The notes under the pieces were generated by a model. That model was not told the DNA's origin. It saw only the letters and a program-made list of their open reading frames with translations, and did not search any database. A stretch of DNA of 33,458 bases, taken from contig MFRL01000066.1 of assembly GCA_001784565.1 (NCBI GenBank), forward strand, positions 1 through 33,458, in the 5' to 3' direction. Source of the stretch: Candidatus Melainabacteria bacterium GWF2_37_15. GTDB lineage: Bacteria > Cyanobacteriota > Vampirovibrionia > Gastranaerophilales > UBA9971. Positions 7,323 to 14,903 of this stretch are shown piece after piece. The stretch's first letter is position 1. Every line of letters begins with the position of its first letter. The translations under genes and the position numbers were made by a program.

Positions 7323-8018
7323 ATGAAGCTATACGGTCAAATTCACCTTGACGAAGGGGGAATGTATAAATCCGTCCGGGCAATGCATCTTCAGCAAAGC
7401 ATTATAGATATAACAAACCAGAATATAGTCGGATTTAACAAGGTGGGCTACCAGAAAGATGTTCCTTATGTTTCATCCTTTGCGGAATACGTAGGTTCTC
7501 ATGCACTTTCAGCTCAAAGAGATGATGAAGTGGGACGATTAAAACTTACACAAAATCCTCTGGATATGGCACTTGGATGTAAGGGGTATTTTCAGGTACA
7601 GACCCCGAACGGAGTAAAACTTACCCGTGACGGAAGATTTAAGCTTGATAAAGATGGAAACCTTCTTACTGTTGAAGATTTCAAAGTGCTTGCAACTGAT
7701 GGAGAGCCTCTTAGATTTAATAAATTACCACGGGATCTTGAAAATATAAAAATTGATAAAAATGGACATATTAAAGTAATTGATCCTGAAAATTTAAAAA
7801 TACACGATATCGGAACTATTGCCGCCGTAGACGCTCAGAGTTCTCCGCTTAAGGAAAATAGTATAAACCAGAGGTATGTAGAAGAATCAAATGTTATCTT
7901 GCACCAGGAGGCCTATAGTTTACTTACTATGAGAAGAAATTTTCAGGCAAACAGGCAACTTTTCATAATTCAAAGTGATTCCCTGACTAAAACTTTGCAA
8001 GAATTAGGAAAGGCGTAA
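7323..8018 (+). CDS. Flagellar basal-body rod protein, FlgF/FlgG family (first copy)
   Basis: A 231-residue axial rod protein. N-terminal helix with IIDITNQNIVGFNKVGYQKD is the family's axial segment (ANNxANxNTxGYK in textbook form, here degenerate). The middle shows QNPLDMALGCKGYFQVQTPNG and LTRDGRFKLDKDGNLLT, the conserved FlgF/FlgG D1 segment. The C-terminal helix has AYSLLTMRRNFQANRQLFIIQSD. Start ATG follows GGAGAG. It is the first of four consecutive axial genes (this, 8023, FlgB, FlgC) transcribed as one unit. Whether it is the proximal (FlgF) or distal (FlgG) rod protein cannot be decided from sequence alone; FlgG is usually ~260 residues, so both copies here are short. Confidence 0.85.
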   Translation: MKLYGQIHLDEGGMYKSVRAMHLQQSIIDITNQNIVGFNKVGYQKDVPYVSSFAEYVGSHALSAQRDDEVGRLKLTQNPLDMALGCKGYFQVQTPNGVKLTRDGRFKLDKDGNLLTVEDFKVLATDGEPLRFNKLPRDLENIKIDKNGHIKVIDPENLKIHDIGTIAAVDAQSSPLKENSINQRYVEESNVILHQEAYSLLTMRRNFQANRQLFIIQSDSLTKTLQELGKA

Positions 8019-8022
8019 TATT

Positions 8023-8736
8023 ATGACTACAATACAGGGCTCAATTTCCAAGCTGGTCGATAATTCAAATAATTCATTTCAATCTCTTGGCTATGTTTCC
8101 TCAAACATGGCAAACTGGAATACCACAAGCTATAAAGGCCAGCGTTTTGAAACTTTTATGGGACCGGAAAATGTCCTTAGCGGCGTTGTACGAATTGATA
8201 CCTCTCCGGGCTCAAATCTTGCAACATTCAGACAGCTTGATGTTGCGCTTGAAGGAACAGGTTATATACCAATAACCAATGAAAAAGGTGAAATTTTATA
8301 TACACGTGACGGTTCATTCGCTGTTAATTCAGATGGTTACATAGTTTCCAAACATAACGCACTGGTAGGCGGCGGAATAAAACTTCCTGCAAACTATGAA
8401 AGAATTAAAATTAGTACTGACGGCACAGTAAATATACAAAAGGAAAAATATGCGCCTTTTGAAACAATAGGCAAAATTCCTGTTGTAGTATTTCAGAATC
8501 CTGAAGGTCTGGAAATAGCAGAAGGCAATACAGTCAAGGAAACTGAAGGATCTGGAAAGCCTGAACTTCTTTTAGGTCACGCAAAAATAAGGCAAGGTAT
8601 GCTTGAAAGAGGAAATGTGGACGGTTATGCGCTTGTTAATGAAACTATTAAGCTTAACGGCAGCATTATTTCCAGCACCCGAGTAATTAAAATCCTTGAT
8701 GAAATATACAAAGAATCCATTAACTTAAGACAATAA
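8023..8736 (+). CDS. flgG: Flagellar basal-body rod protein, FlgG/FlgF family (second copy)
   Basis: A 237-residue paralogue of the preceding gene, starting 4 nt after its stop. Axial N-terminus: SLGYVSSNMANWNTTSYKGQRFE. Core: LDVALEGTGYIPITNEKGEILYTRDGSFAVNSDGY, and KLPANYERIKISTDGTVNI followed by IGKIPVVVFQNPEGLEIAEGNT, which is the FlgG-like body in order; then HAKIRQGMLERGNVDG, corresponding to the QG-xLE-SNV segment before the C-terminal helix. The wording of the middle is closer to FlgG than to FlgF, hence the tentative symbol. The N-terminal SNMANxNTxxYK is better kept than in the first copy. Confidence 0.83.
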   Translation: MTTIQGSISKLVDNSNNSFQSLGYVSSNMANWNTTSYKGQRFETFMGPENVLSGVVRIDTSPGSNLATFRQLDVALEGTGYIPITNEKGEILYTRDGSFAVNSDGYIVSKHNALVGGGIKLPANYERIKISTDGTVNIQKEKYAPFETIGKIPVVVFQNPEGLEIAEGNTVKETEGSGKPELLLGHAKIRQGMLERGNVDGYALVNETIKLNGSIISSTRVIKILDEIYKESINLRQ

Positions 8737-8747
8737 GGGAGTAAAAT

Positions 8748-9095
8748 ATGCCTTTTAACCTTAATGCCTATCTTGATAAAACGAACCTTGTACTTGATCT
8801 TGTCGGTGCAAGGCAAAAAGCTATCAGTTCAAACATGGCAAACGTAAACACACCCGGCTATGTCCGGCAGGATGTAAGTTTTGAGGAGTATCTTGATACT
8901 ATTAACAAACCTCTTCAAACACAGCTTGCAAAAAAAATGGGGCCTTCTCCTTTGCTCACAGAAAAAACTGAGCCCGTAACCCTGGGCGACGAACTTGTGG
9001 CAATGCAGAGAAACTCACTTTTATACTCCATAGCGGCCCGAAGGGCTTCAATGCTTATCCAGGAAATGAAAACCGTTGCTCAGTTAGGAAGATAA
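8748..9095 (+). CDS. flgB: Flagellar basal-body rod protein FlgB
   Basis: A 115-residue proximal rod subunit. RQKAISSNMANVNTPGYVRQDVSFEEYL (residues ~25-52) is the defining FlgB N-terminal helix and turn, and the C-terminal half has VAMQRNSLLYSIAARRASMLIQEMKTV, the family's second axial helix. Length is slightly below the usual 125-135. GGGAG lies 7 nt before the ATG. It follows the FlgF/FlgG pair and precedes FlgC with 19 nt between, so the four rod genes are an operon. Order FlgF/G before FlgB/C is reversed compared with many bacteria. Confidence 0.95.
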   Translation: MPFNLNAYLDKTNLVLDLVGARQKAISSNMANVNTPGYVRQDVSFEEYLDTINKPLQTQLAKKMGPSPLLTEKTEPVTLGDELVAMQRNSLLYSIAARRASMLIQEMKTVAQLGR

Positions 9096-9114
9096 GGAAT
9101 ATAGGGAATAGACT

Positions 9115-9558
9115 ATGAGTATATTAGAATCCTTTAATGTTGGCGAATCAGGCATGAGCGCGCACGCAAAGCGCCTGGAAGTTCACGCCAAAAACATCGC
9201 AAATATTGATACTCCATACTATGTGAGAAAAATTCCTACTTTAACAGCGCAGGATGATATTTCTTTCAGTGGTGTTCTTAATCATATGAAAGAGAGTGTA
9301 TTCCATATAGGAACAATACCTCACACATCAGGCAAGGTTTATTTTAGCGGAGTTGTTGGGGATTCCACTCCGGGGGAACTTCAATATGCACCTGACCATC
9401 CTGAAGCAGATGAAAACGGATTTATCAGACGGTCAAATGTTAATCCCATGGTAGATATGGCAGATTCCATCCTTACTTCCAGGGCTTACGAGGCTAGTCT
9501 GGCAGTTGTCACTATCGCCAAGACGATGGCACAGAAGGCTGTTGAAATAGGAAGATAA
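9115..9558 (+). CDS. flgC: Flagellar basal-body rod protein FlgC
   Basis: A 147-residue rod subunit. The axial motif AKRLEVHAKNIANIDTPYYVRK (~18-39) is at the N-terminus. The diagnostic FlgC C-terminal part is clear: YAPDHPEADENGFIRRSNVNPMVDMADSILTSRAYEASL, where FlgC proteins read DPxHPxAxxxGYVxxPNVNxxxEMxxMxxAxRxYEAN. Length fits the family (130-150). Start has AGGGAATAG upstream. It ends the rod operon; a separate promoter follows directly downstream. Confidence 0.96.
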   Translation: MSILESFNVGESGMSAHAKRLEVHAKNIANIDTPYYVRKIPTLTAQDDISFSGVLNHMKESVFHIGTIPHTSGKVYFSGVVGDSTPGELQYAPDHPEADENGFIRRSNVNPMVDMADSILTSRAYEASLAVVTIAKTMAQKAVEIGR

Positions 9559-9569
9559 TATTAACTTTT

Positions 9570-9598
9570 TTGCTCTTTAAAAAATAAGGAGGTATAAT
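9570..9598 (+). promoter_or_regulatory. Sigma-70-type promoter for the two small membrane proteins
   Basis: TTGCTC (9570-9575), exactly 17 nt, then a perfect TATAAT (9593-9598). Expected transcript start near 9605, giving a ~20-nt leader before the ATG at 9625. Confidence 0.7.
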
Positions 9599-9624
9599 AA
9601 AAAGTTGGATAAGGGAGAATAGAA

Positions 9625-9738
9625 ATGGATATATCACAAATAATAGGGCTTACAGTTGTTATAATAGTTCTAGCTTATGCAGCTTATAAATTAGTGACTA
9701 TGGACTCAAAATTTAAAAAAGAATACGATATAAAATGA
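9625..9738 (+). CDS. Small single-pass membrane protein, 37 aa
   Basis: ATG at 9625 is preceded by GGGAG (9613-9617), 7-8 nt upstream, and by a good promoter. The product starts MDISQIIGLTVVIIVLAYAA and continues to a charged tail (DSKFKKEYDIK). Residues ~5-23 form one hydrophobic helix, so it is probably an N-out/C-in bitopic peptide. Its stop overlaps the next start as ATGA, implying translational coupling to the 79-aa protein. Function unknown; inserted between rod genes and the rest of the flagellar cluster, it may be a small accessory membrane component, but that is only position-based. Confidence 0.65.
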   Translation: MDISQIIGLTVVIIVLAYAAYKLVTMDSKFKKEYDIK

Positions 9739-9974
9739 AGCTGCAAAAAGAAAAAATCAAGGAAAAATTGGCAAACTTAAGGAATAATCAGACGCATACC
9801 TGGACTGCAATGCTTGTTACTATTAGTGGTTCATTGACTCTTTTACAGTCCTTGGAAAAATTTATGAACAAAATATTGTTTTCCATTGGAATTTTATTAT
9901 TTATTATACTTTTATATATTTATCTGAATAGAAATGAATTTATCGAAAAAATTATCCAAAAAATAGAGGATTAG
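9735..9974 (+). CDS. Small membrane protein, 79 aa
   Basis: A 79-residue protein coupled to the 37-aa protein by an ATGA overlap. N-terminal ~20 residues are basic and helical (MKLQKEKIKEKLANLRNNQ). Two hydrophobic stretches follow, a weak one around TAMLVTISGSLTLLQSL (~24-40) and a strong one ILFSIGILLFIILLYIYL (~47-64), then a charged C-terminal tail. Probably a two-helix inner-membrane protein. No family recognised. It is the last gene on this strand before an opposing gene at 9987. Confidence 0.65.
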   Translation: MKLQKEKIKEKLANLRNNQTHTWTAMLVTISGSLTLLQSLEKFMNKILFSIGILLFIILLYIYLNRNEFIEKIIQKIED

Positions 9975-9986
9975 TAAAAAGCCAGG

Positions 9987-10442
9987 TTAATGCACTGTTA
10001 TTTTTTTCTCTTTAACTTTAAGTATTAATTCCTCAGTTTTTGGATCTTCTGCTACCTCAACCTGATCAAGTATCGGCATACCCACATCAATTATCACGTG
10101 TACATCCTTATCAGAGGATGGAAATTCTAAATATTTTTGTTTATCTATTGCATTATTAAATTCCTTTAAGTGTTCACCTGATACCCAATAAGGATAAGGC
10201 AAACCATCCTTATTTACATATAATATATCAGCTTTATCACAGGGATTATGTGCAAGGTCATCCCATGGATTAAGTTTGCACCATTCTATGATCTCTTGCC
10301 TCAATGGTTCCATTGCATCTTTTATGATCCTGTCTTTTGTCTTCACGGGCAGGTTATCATCTATAAAATTAACGTGAATCTGTTGCTTGGCAGCGAATGC
10401 AGGGGTTTTTTGAGGAGTGTATCCGTTATTTATTGATAACAT
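9987..10442 (-). CDS. Hypothetical protein, 151 aa, soluble
   Basis: Not recognised. The open frame extends to 10490 but I choose ATG at 10442 because AAGGAT stands about 7 nt before it and the upstream extension is low-complexity Lys-rich. The product (MLSINNGYTPQKTPAFAAKQ...) is soluble and acidic towards the end, with several Trp/Pro-containing turns (CKLNPWDDLAHNPCD; GLPYPYWVSGEH). No signal peptide or membrane helix. It is the only reverse gene within the flagellar region, convergent with the small membrane-protein pair and divergent from the transglycosylase gene. The N-terminal TPAFAAK segment resembles short F-x-A segments in two other proteins here. Confidence 0.65.
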   Translation of the reverse strand: MLSINNGYTPQKTPAFAAKQQIHVNFIDDNLPVKTKDRIIKDAMEPLRQEIIEWCKLNPWDDLAHNPCDKADILYVNKDGLPYPYWVSGEHLKEFNNAIDKQKYLEFPSSDKDVHVIIDVGMPILDQVEVAEDPKTEELILKVKEKKITVH

Positions 10443-10553
10443 TATATTTATCCTTTTTTTCTTCTGAAGTTTTAACGCTCCTGAATCCAAAAAATTGCCT
10501 TGAAAAATAAAAACATTAAAATAATTTAATATTTCATTCTTTTAAATGAGTTC

Positions 10554-10582
10554 TTGCGCAAAATTTCTTCGATAACTCTATT
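10554..10582 (+). promoter_or_regulatory. Weak candidate promoter upstream of the SLT-fliE-fliF operon
   Basis: TTGCGC (10554-10559), 17 nt, TCTATT (10577-10582; 4 of 6 match to TATAAT). The nearby TTCGATAA (10568-10575) resembles the sigma-28 -10 box but has no TAAA at the right distance. Confidence 0.3.
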
Positions 10583-10599
10583 GAGAGAGGAAGATTAGA

Positions 10600-11178
10600 A
10601 TGTTTAGCAGTTCTATTCAAAAAATGCTTGATAGCTCCAGTATGGATTCTGCGCATAAAAGAGTGGCGCAGATAGAGGCCCTTGTTGCGCAAAAAACACA
10701 ACAGGCACAGCAGGCAAATGCTCCTAAATTTGCGGAAGTTTTAAAACAGGAATTACCTGAACCTCCAAAGTTTACGCTTGTCGACTCACCAAAAGTTACA
10801 AAAGCGGAAATCCAGAAAATCGTAAATCAAACCTCACAAAAATATAATGTGGATGACAAGCTCGTAATGGCTGTCATAAAACAGGAATCGAATTTCAACC
10901 CTAATGCGGTTTCAAGTGCAGGCGCTCAGGGCTTAATGCAGCTAATGCCGGGAACTGCAAAAAAAGTGGGAGTCTTAAACCCTTTCAGTCCCGCTCAAAA
11001 TATTGAAGGAGGAGTAAGATATTTAAGACAGATGCTCGATAAATACAATGGAAACGTTATACTTGCCCTCGCTGCGTATAACGCAGGGCCGGGGAATGTG
11101 GATAAATACGGAGGAGTACCACCGTTTAGCGAAACACAAAATTATGTGAAGAATATTCTCTCGAAATACTTAGGATAA
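10600..11178 (+). CDS. Lytic transglycosylase (SLT domain), probably flagellar rod-penetrating
   Basis: A 192-residue protein. Residues ~65-192 are a family-1 (Slt70/MltC-like) soluble lytic transglycosylase domain: catalytic Glu ~96 in [20 protein letters not shown], then [29 protein letters not shown] and [18 protein letters not shown], all canonical motifs. The first ~64 residues are a Gln/Ala-rich leader without a clear signal peptide. It cleaves peptidoglycan. Being first in the fliE-fliF-fliH-flhA-fliI operon, it most likely opens the wall for the rod, the job done by FlgJ or a separate muramidase elsewhere; lack of a Sec signal would fit export by the flagellar apparatus itself. GAGGAAGA lies before the ATG. 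Confidence 0.9.
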   Translation: MFSSSIQKMLDSSSMDSAHKRVAQIEALVAQKTQQAQQANAPKFAEVLKQELPEPPKFTLVDSPKVTKAEIQKIVNQTSQKYNVDDKLVMAVIKQESNFNPNAVSSAGAQGLMQLMPGTAKKVGVLNPFSPAQNIEGGVRYLRQMLDKYNGNVILALAAYNAGPGNVDKYGGVPPFSETQNYVKNILSKYLG

Positions 11179-11196
11179 ACAAACAGGAGAAGGATA

Positions 11197-11529
11197 ATGG
11201 AACAGAAGTACATTCCAAAAATTAAATTAAAAGCAGACATTTTTGAAACAAACATAGATACTATGAATAAGCCTTTCCGGCTTGAAAATGTAGCTATGTC
11301 ACAAGAAGTGCCAAAATTCAGGGATGTATTTGGAGGAATGATAAAGGCTGTTGATGATACAGTAAAGGCGCCTGATCAGGTTATGGAAGATGTTATATTA
11401 GGCAATGGCGCTGACGTTCACGATGTTATGATCGCTATGTCCAAAGCTGAACTGAGTGTAAACCTTGCCACGCAGATGACAACAAAAGTAATCCAAGCGT
11501 ATGAGAAAGTAATATCAATTCAATTGTAG
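11197..11529 (+). CDS. fliE: Flagellar hook-basal body complex protein FliE
   Basis: A 110-residue MS-ring/rod junction protein. The C-terminal ~60 residues carry the FliE pattern: VDDTVKAPDQVMEDVILGNGADVHDVMIAMSKAELSVNLATQMTTKVIQAYEKVISIQL, ending as FliE does with the K-x-x-x-A-Y-x-x-x-x-x-M/Q-x-x motif; the Asp-His-x-V-M-I-A-M segment is diagnostic. The N-terminal 40 residues are polar and not conserved. AGGAGAAGG precedes the ATG. It stands directly before fliF (9 nt), the usual pairing. Confidence 0.93.
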   Translation: MEQKYIPKIKLKADIFETNIDTMNKPFRLENVAMSQEVPKFRDVFGGMIKAVDDTVKAPDQVMEDVILGNGADVHDVMIAMSKAELSVNLATQMTTKVIQAYEKVISIQL

Positions 11530-11538
11530 AATAAGAGT

Positions 11539-13185
11539 ATGAAAGCAAATGCCCTTTTAAAAAATAAAGTTTTCTTGACAAGAGTAGGACTGGCAATTGT
11601 CGTTGTTATTGTCCTAATAGTTGTTTTTGCGGGTAATAAATCGCAAAACAGCGATTCATTAGCTCCGCGACCACAGAAAATAAAAGAAGATGTAAAACTT
11701 TTAACAACCGCTGATACCGGCAAGGCGCTTGAAATTCAGGCATTACTTGCAAGGGAAGGAATAACAGTAAGACAGGGTGGCAAAGGCAATAAAATAGACC
11801 TTATTCTTGCCAAGGACGATGATATTACCAATCTTCAAAGAGATACCGCAATTATAACAATCGTTAAAAGCGGCATAATGGATAAAAATATAGGTCTTGA
11901 AATTTTTGATAAGGGAGACTTTACTTCTTCCAGAGAAGATAAAAAGATCAGGCTTGCAAGGGCTATTAATGGCGAATTAGCAAGACTTATTAAGAAAATA
12001 CCCGGCATTGAAGACGCCTCGGTATTTGTTTCTATTCCAAAAGACACTATTTTTACTTCATTGAAGCAGCCTACTACTGCTACTGTACAAATTGTGCTTG
12101 CTCCGGGCGCTGATAAACTTGACACAGATATAATAAGAGCTGTTAAAAACTTACTTTTGGGCAGTGTGGAAGGCCTGGAAGCTGAAAATATTTCTATTTC
12201 AGATACAAACGGGAATGTCTATTCAAGTATAATGAGCGCTTCTGACGATATGATGAAGCTCCTGGAAGACAAAGACAACTACATGAAGAAAAAAATCATT
12301 GCCCAGCTTGATAAACTTGTTGGTAAAGGCAATTATGTGGTTACAGTAAGTACATACTTAAGGGAAGCACCTGCTGAAACAGCTAAATTAGTTTATAATC
12401 CAAATGATTCAACTATTGGAAATAAACAAAAGTTTAGCGAAAACCTTGGAGATTCCTCGCAGGATAAAAATAAAGTAAGCGGCGCGGTAAGTTCACATCT
12501 TCCAAACGATTTATTCGGGGGAGACTCACAATCAAACAGAAATTATAACAGAGAAGCAGAAGAATATAGCTATAAAGTAGGACAGACACAGGTTTCTGAG
12601 TATTTAAAACCTGGAATGCTTGAAGAAATATCAATTGCCGTTACTCTCAGCAAAGGCTCAGTTCCATCAGGAACCGATATCGATGGATTAAAACAACTCA
12701 TAGCAACATCTGCAAGCCCGAAAGCAAAAGCGGACAATGTAGAAATAGCGTTTTCCGATAAAATTTCACCTTATTTAAATCAGGAAAGGCCGATTCAACT
12801 GCCTGAACCTGAATCTTCAGGTAATCCATGGTGGACAGTCGCTGCTGTATTAGGAGCAATGCTATTTATCGGTCTTGCATTTATATCAGGCAGGGCAAAA
12901 GACTCTGAGAGAAAACATCAAAAAGAGATCGATTCACTTTTACAATTAGCGGAAAAGCAGGAAAAAGCTATTGAAGAAGCAAATAAAAAGGCTTTATCCC
13001 TCCAGGAAACTCAACAGCAAATGTATAAACAACTTACAGCAAATCAGCAACGCATAAATACCCAACAGCAGGTTCCTGTAGCTGTTGCACAGCCTGCACA
13101 GGAAATAAACGTAGCTATTGAAGAAGACGTGGATGAGCAAGAATTTGCAACAACCCTAAAAAGCTGGATAGAGAGTTCGGAATAA
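11539..13185 (+). CDS. fliF: Flagellar MS-ring protein FliF
   Basis: A 548-residue MS-ring subunit on which rod and export gate assemble. First transmembrane helix at ~11-32 (VGLAIVVVIVLIVVFAG). Then the YscJ/FliF ring-building motif domains: GKALEIQALLAREGITVRQG, RLARAINGELARLIKKIPGIEDASVFVSIPKD, and the second with TVQIVLAPGADKLDTDIIRAVKNLLLGSVEGLEAENISISD. A variable loop (~270-360) with many Asn/Ser follows, then the second membrane helix at ~430-451 (WWTVAAVLGAMLFIGLAFISG) and a cytoplasmic coiled Gln-rich tail ending EFATTLKSWIESSE, the FliG-binding type of C-terminus. Length is normal. The intact FliG-binding tail argues that a FliG partner exists. Confidence 0.95.
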   Translation: MKANALLKNKVFLTRVGLAIVVVIVLIVVFAGNKSQNSDSLAPRPQKIKEDVKLLTTADTGKALEIQALLAREGITVRQGGKGNKIDLILAKDDDITNLQRDTAIITIVKSGIMDKNIGLEIFDKGDFTSSREDKKIRLARAINGELARLIKKIPGIEDASVFVSIPKDTIFTSLKQPTTATVQIVLAPGADKLDTDIIRAVKNLLLGSVEGLEAENISISDTNGNVYSSIMSASDDMMKLLEDKDNYMKKKIIAQLDKLVGKGNYVVTVSTYLREAPAETAKLVYNPNDSTIGNKQKFSENLGDSSQDKNKVSGAVSSHLPNDLFGGDSQSNRNYNREAEEYSYKVGQTQVSEYLKPGMLEEISIAVTLSKGSVPSGTDIDGLKQLIATSASPKAKADNVEIAFSDKISPYLNQERPIQLPEPESSGNPWWTVAAVLGAMLFIGLAFISGRAKDSERKHQKEIDSLLQLAEKQEKAIEEANKKALSLQETQQQMYKQLTANQQRINTQQQVPVAVAQPAQEINVAIEEDVDEQEFATTLKSWIESSE

Positions 13186-13218
13186 CAATGTAGGGAGAGA
13201 AAACAGGGGGAGTAAAAA

Positions 13219-14172
13219 TTGCCAATAAAAGAATTAAATCCGCAGGAGTTTGCTAAACACCTTGCCCAACAGGCATTGTCATATGTTCCTGCGGATATTA
13301 ACGAGGAACACAAAAAATATATAACTAATAAGGTCTTCCAATTTTGCTCCATTACAGCTGAACACCTTATAAGTCAGTTTAAAGACCAATTTACTGATGA
13401 GCAGGCTGTTGTTGTTGTTCAATTTATCGGCGAATGGACATTTCATAAAGCTATTGACCTTATAAGGTCGGGGCTTAGATACGAATACTGGGACACAATC
13501 TTGCAACAGGTTGCTTTTGCTGCACTCAAGGCGGCACTTCATGCACATACCGAAAAAATGGAGCAGGCTGAAACCGCTGGTCTGATAGAAGCTCAGGTAA
13601 TGGAAGCTTATAAAGCATGTATAGACCAGCTTGTAAAATCAAAAGTTATACAGGAAGATAAGGCAGAAGAGGTACTTTCACAGTCGAATGTGGATAGAAT
13701 GGCGCAGGAATCTGCACAAAATGAAGCTGGAGCTTCCCAGGATGATGAAAAAACCCTGAAATACGTTGCGATAGCTTTAATACTAAAGAAAATGCCGCAG
13801 GAAAAAGCTAACAAAATACTTGAAAAAATGAGCGAGGAAGAAAGACAAAGAATACTGTCCTGCCTGCAAATCGAAGATATTGAATCAAAAGTGGATCCTG
13901 TAGTAATGAACAAATATATTCAAGATTTAAAGAAAAGCATTTCCCGGATTTCAAAACCTAACCAGGGTGAACTTATCAGGTCATTTAAAAAGCTTCAGGA
14001 AAAATACGGGGAAGAAGAAATAATAAACCTTACAATGTATGAAAGGCCAAAAATTCAGGAATTTCTTAGCAACTGTATTTTAGAAGATGCTTCAAATATT
14101 ACTAAAGTTGAACTTTCCACCCATATCGTTAAAATATTATATAATTACCTGAGAATTAAACTTGCGGCGTAA
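13219..14172 (+). CDS. fliG: Divergent FliG-like switch protein (position between FliF and FliH)
   Basis: A 317-residue helical protein occupying the fliG position. The start is a TTG with GGGAG 6-7 nt before it. Residues ~178-250 (KYVAIALILKKMPQEKANKILEKMSEEERQRILSCLQIEDIE followed by DPVVMNKYIQDLKKSI) align by eye with the FliG middle domain (xTIAxxLxxLxxxxAAxILxxLPEExxxxVxxRIAxLExxxPEVVxxIExxL). The EHPQ motif is absent, and I cannot find the C-terminal torque-ring pattern (F-x-F-E-D-I-x-x-L-D-D-R-x-I-Q). The N-terminal ~170 residues are also unlike textbook FliG. So it is either a highly diverged FliG or a lineage-specific replacement. Not a FliH; that gene follows 11 nt later. Confidence 0.5.
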   Translation: MPIKELNPQEFAKHLAQQALSYVPADINEEHKKYITNKVFQFCSITAEHLISQFKDQFTDEQAVVVVQFIGEWTFHKAIDLIRSGLRYEYWDTILQQVAFAALKAALHAHTEKMEQAETAGLIEAQVMEAYKACIDQLVKSKVIQEDKAEEVLSQSNVDRMAQESAQNEAGASQDDEKTLKYVAIALILKKMPQEKANKILEKMSEEERQRILSCLQIEDIESKVDPVVMNKYIQDLKKSISRISKPNQGELIRSFKKLQEKYGEEEIINLTMYERPKIQEFLSNCILEDASNITKVELSTHIVKILYNYLRIKLAA

Positions 14173-14183
14173 AAAATTACCAA

Positions 14184-14882
14184 ATGATCATTAAAGGAAA
14201 AAATAAATCCAAGATCTCACCGGAGAAAAATCCTGTTACAGGCTCAACCAACATTGTGCCCGCTAAAAAGCATGAAATAATGGATAAATCTGATCTTCGT
14301 CAGGCTGCAATCAAAGAAAGACAGGAAAGAAGAAGGGGAGATAGGCGTAGAGGTTACAGACGCCTTGATGACAGAAATATTATTTCCCGTGCACAGGAAG
14401 AAGCAAACTCTATCAAAAAAGATGCCTTTCAAGAAGGGTTGGAGCGCAGTACAACTTTTTATAAAGATGAAATAGAAAAGCTTACTGAGGCTATTAATGA
14501 GTTATTAACAGCAAAAGAAAAGATTATGCACGATGCAATTCCTGATATTGCAATTATTGCGGTAAAAGCAGCAGAAAAAATTATTAAAAAAGAAGTGGAA
14601 TTAAGTGATAAGGTCATATTAAAAATAGTGTCAGAAATTATACAGTCCGTAGGCAGGGATGAAACGGAAATAATGATAAAGACTAATGCGCAGGACGTGC
14701 AAATCGTCAGGGAAAACCTGCCTGAAATTTATCCATATCACGAAAAAACAAAAATAAATGTAATAGCAGATGAAGAAGTTGAAAGAGGAAGCTGCATCGT
14801 AGAAACCAGAAATGGAATAATAGATGCCAAATTTTCCACACAACTCCAGATACTGGAAAAAGCTCTGGAATCGGGTATGTAA
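14184..14882 (+). CDS. fliH: Flagellar export ATPase regulator FliH
   Basis: A 232-residue stator-like protein that binds FliI and holds it at the export gate. An unusual Arg-rich block (KERQERRRGDRRRGYRRLDD, ~46-66) is followed by a long Glu/Lys helix (SRAQEEANSIKKDAFQEGLE, ~70-89) that matches the FliH coiled region with A-x-x-x-G spacing, then the C-terminal alpha/beta domain (DIAIIAVKAAEKIIKKEVEL, VSEIIQSV, VIADEEVERGSCIVETRNGIIDAKFSTQLQIL). The GSCIVET-x-x-G-x-IDA segment is diagnostic for FliH/V-ATPase E-type. The ATG lacks a clear Shine-Dalgarno, so coupling from the upstream gene (11 nt gap) is likely. Confidence 0.9.
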   Translation: MIIKGKNKSKISPEKNPVTGSTNIVPAKKHEIMDKSDLRQAAIKERQERRRGDRRRGYRRLDDRNIISRAQEEANSIKKDAFQEGLERSTTFYKDEIEKLTEAINELLTAKEKIMHDAIPDIAIIAVKAAEKIIKKEVELSDKVILKIVSEIIQSVGRDETEIMIKTNAQDVQIVRENLPEIYPYHEKTKINVIADEEVERGSCIVETRNGIIDAKFSTQLQILEKALESGM

Positions 14883-14903
14883 AACACATGAAGGGTAAGT
14901 AAT

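Noticed and set aside
13044-13352. Cys-rich 102-codon minus frame across the fliF/fliG-like junction
   Set aside because: The many Cys/Ser codons come from reading the Gln/Ala-rich FliF tail backwards; no ribosome binding site.
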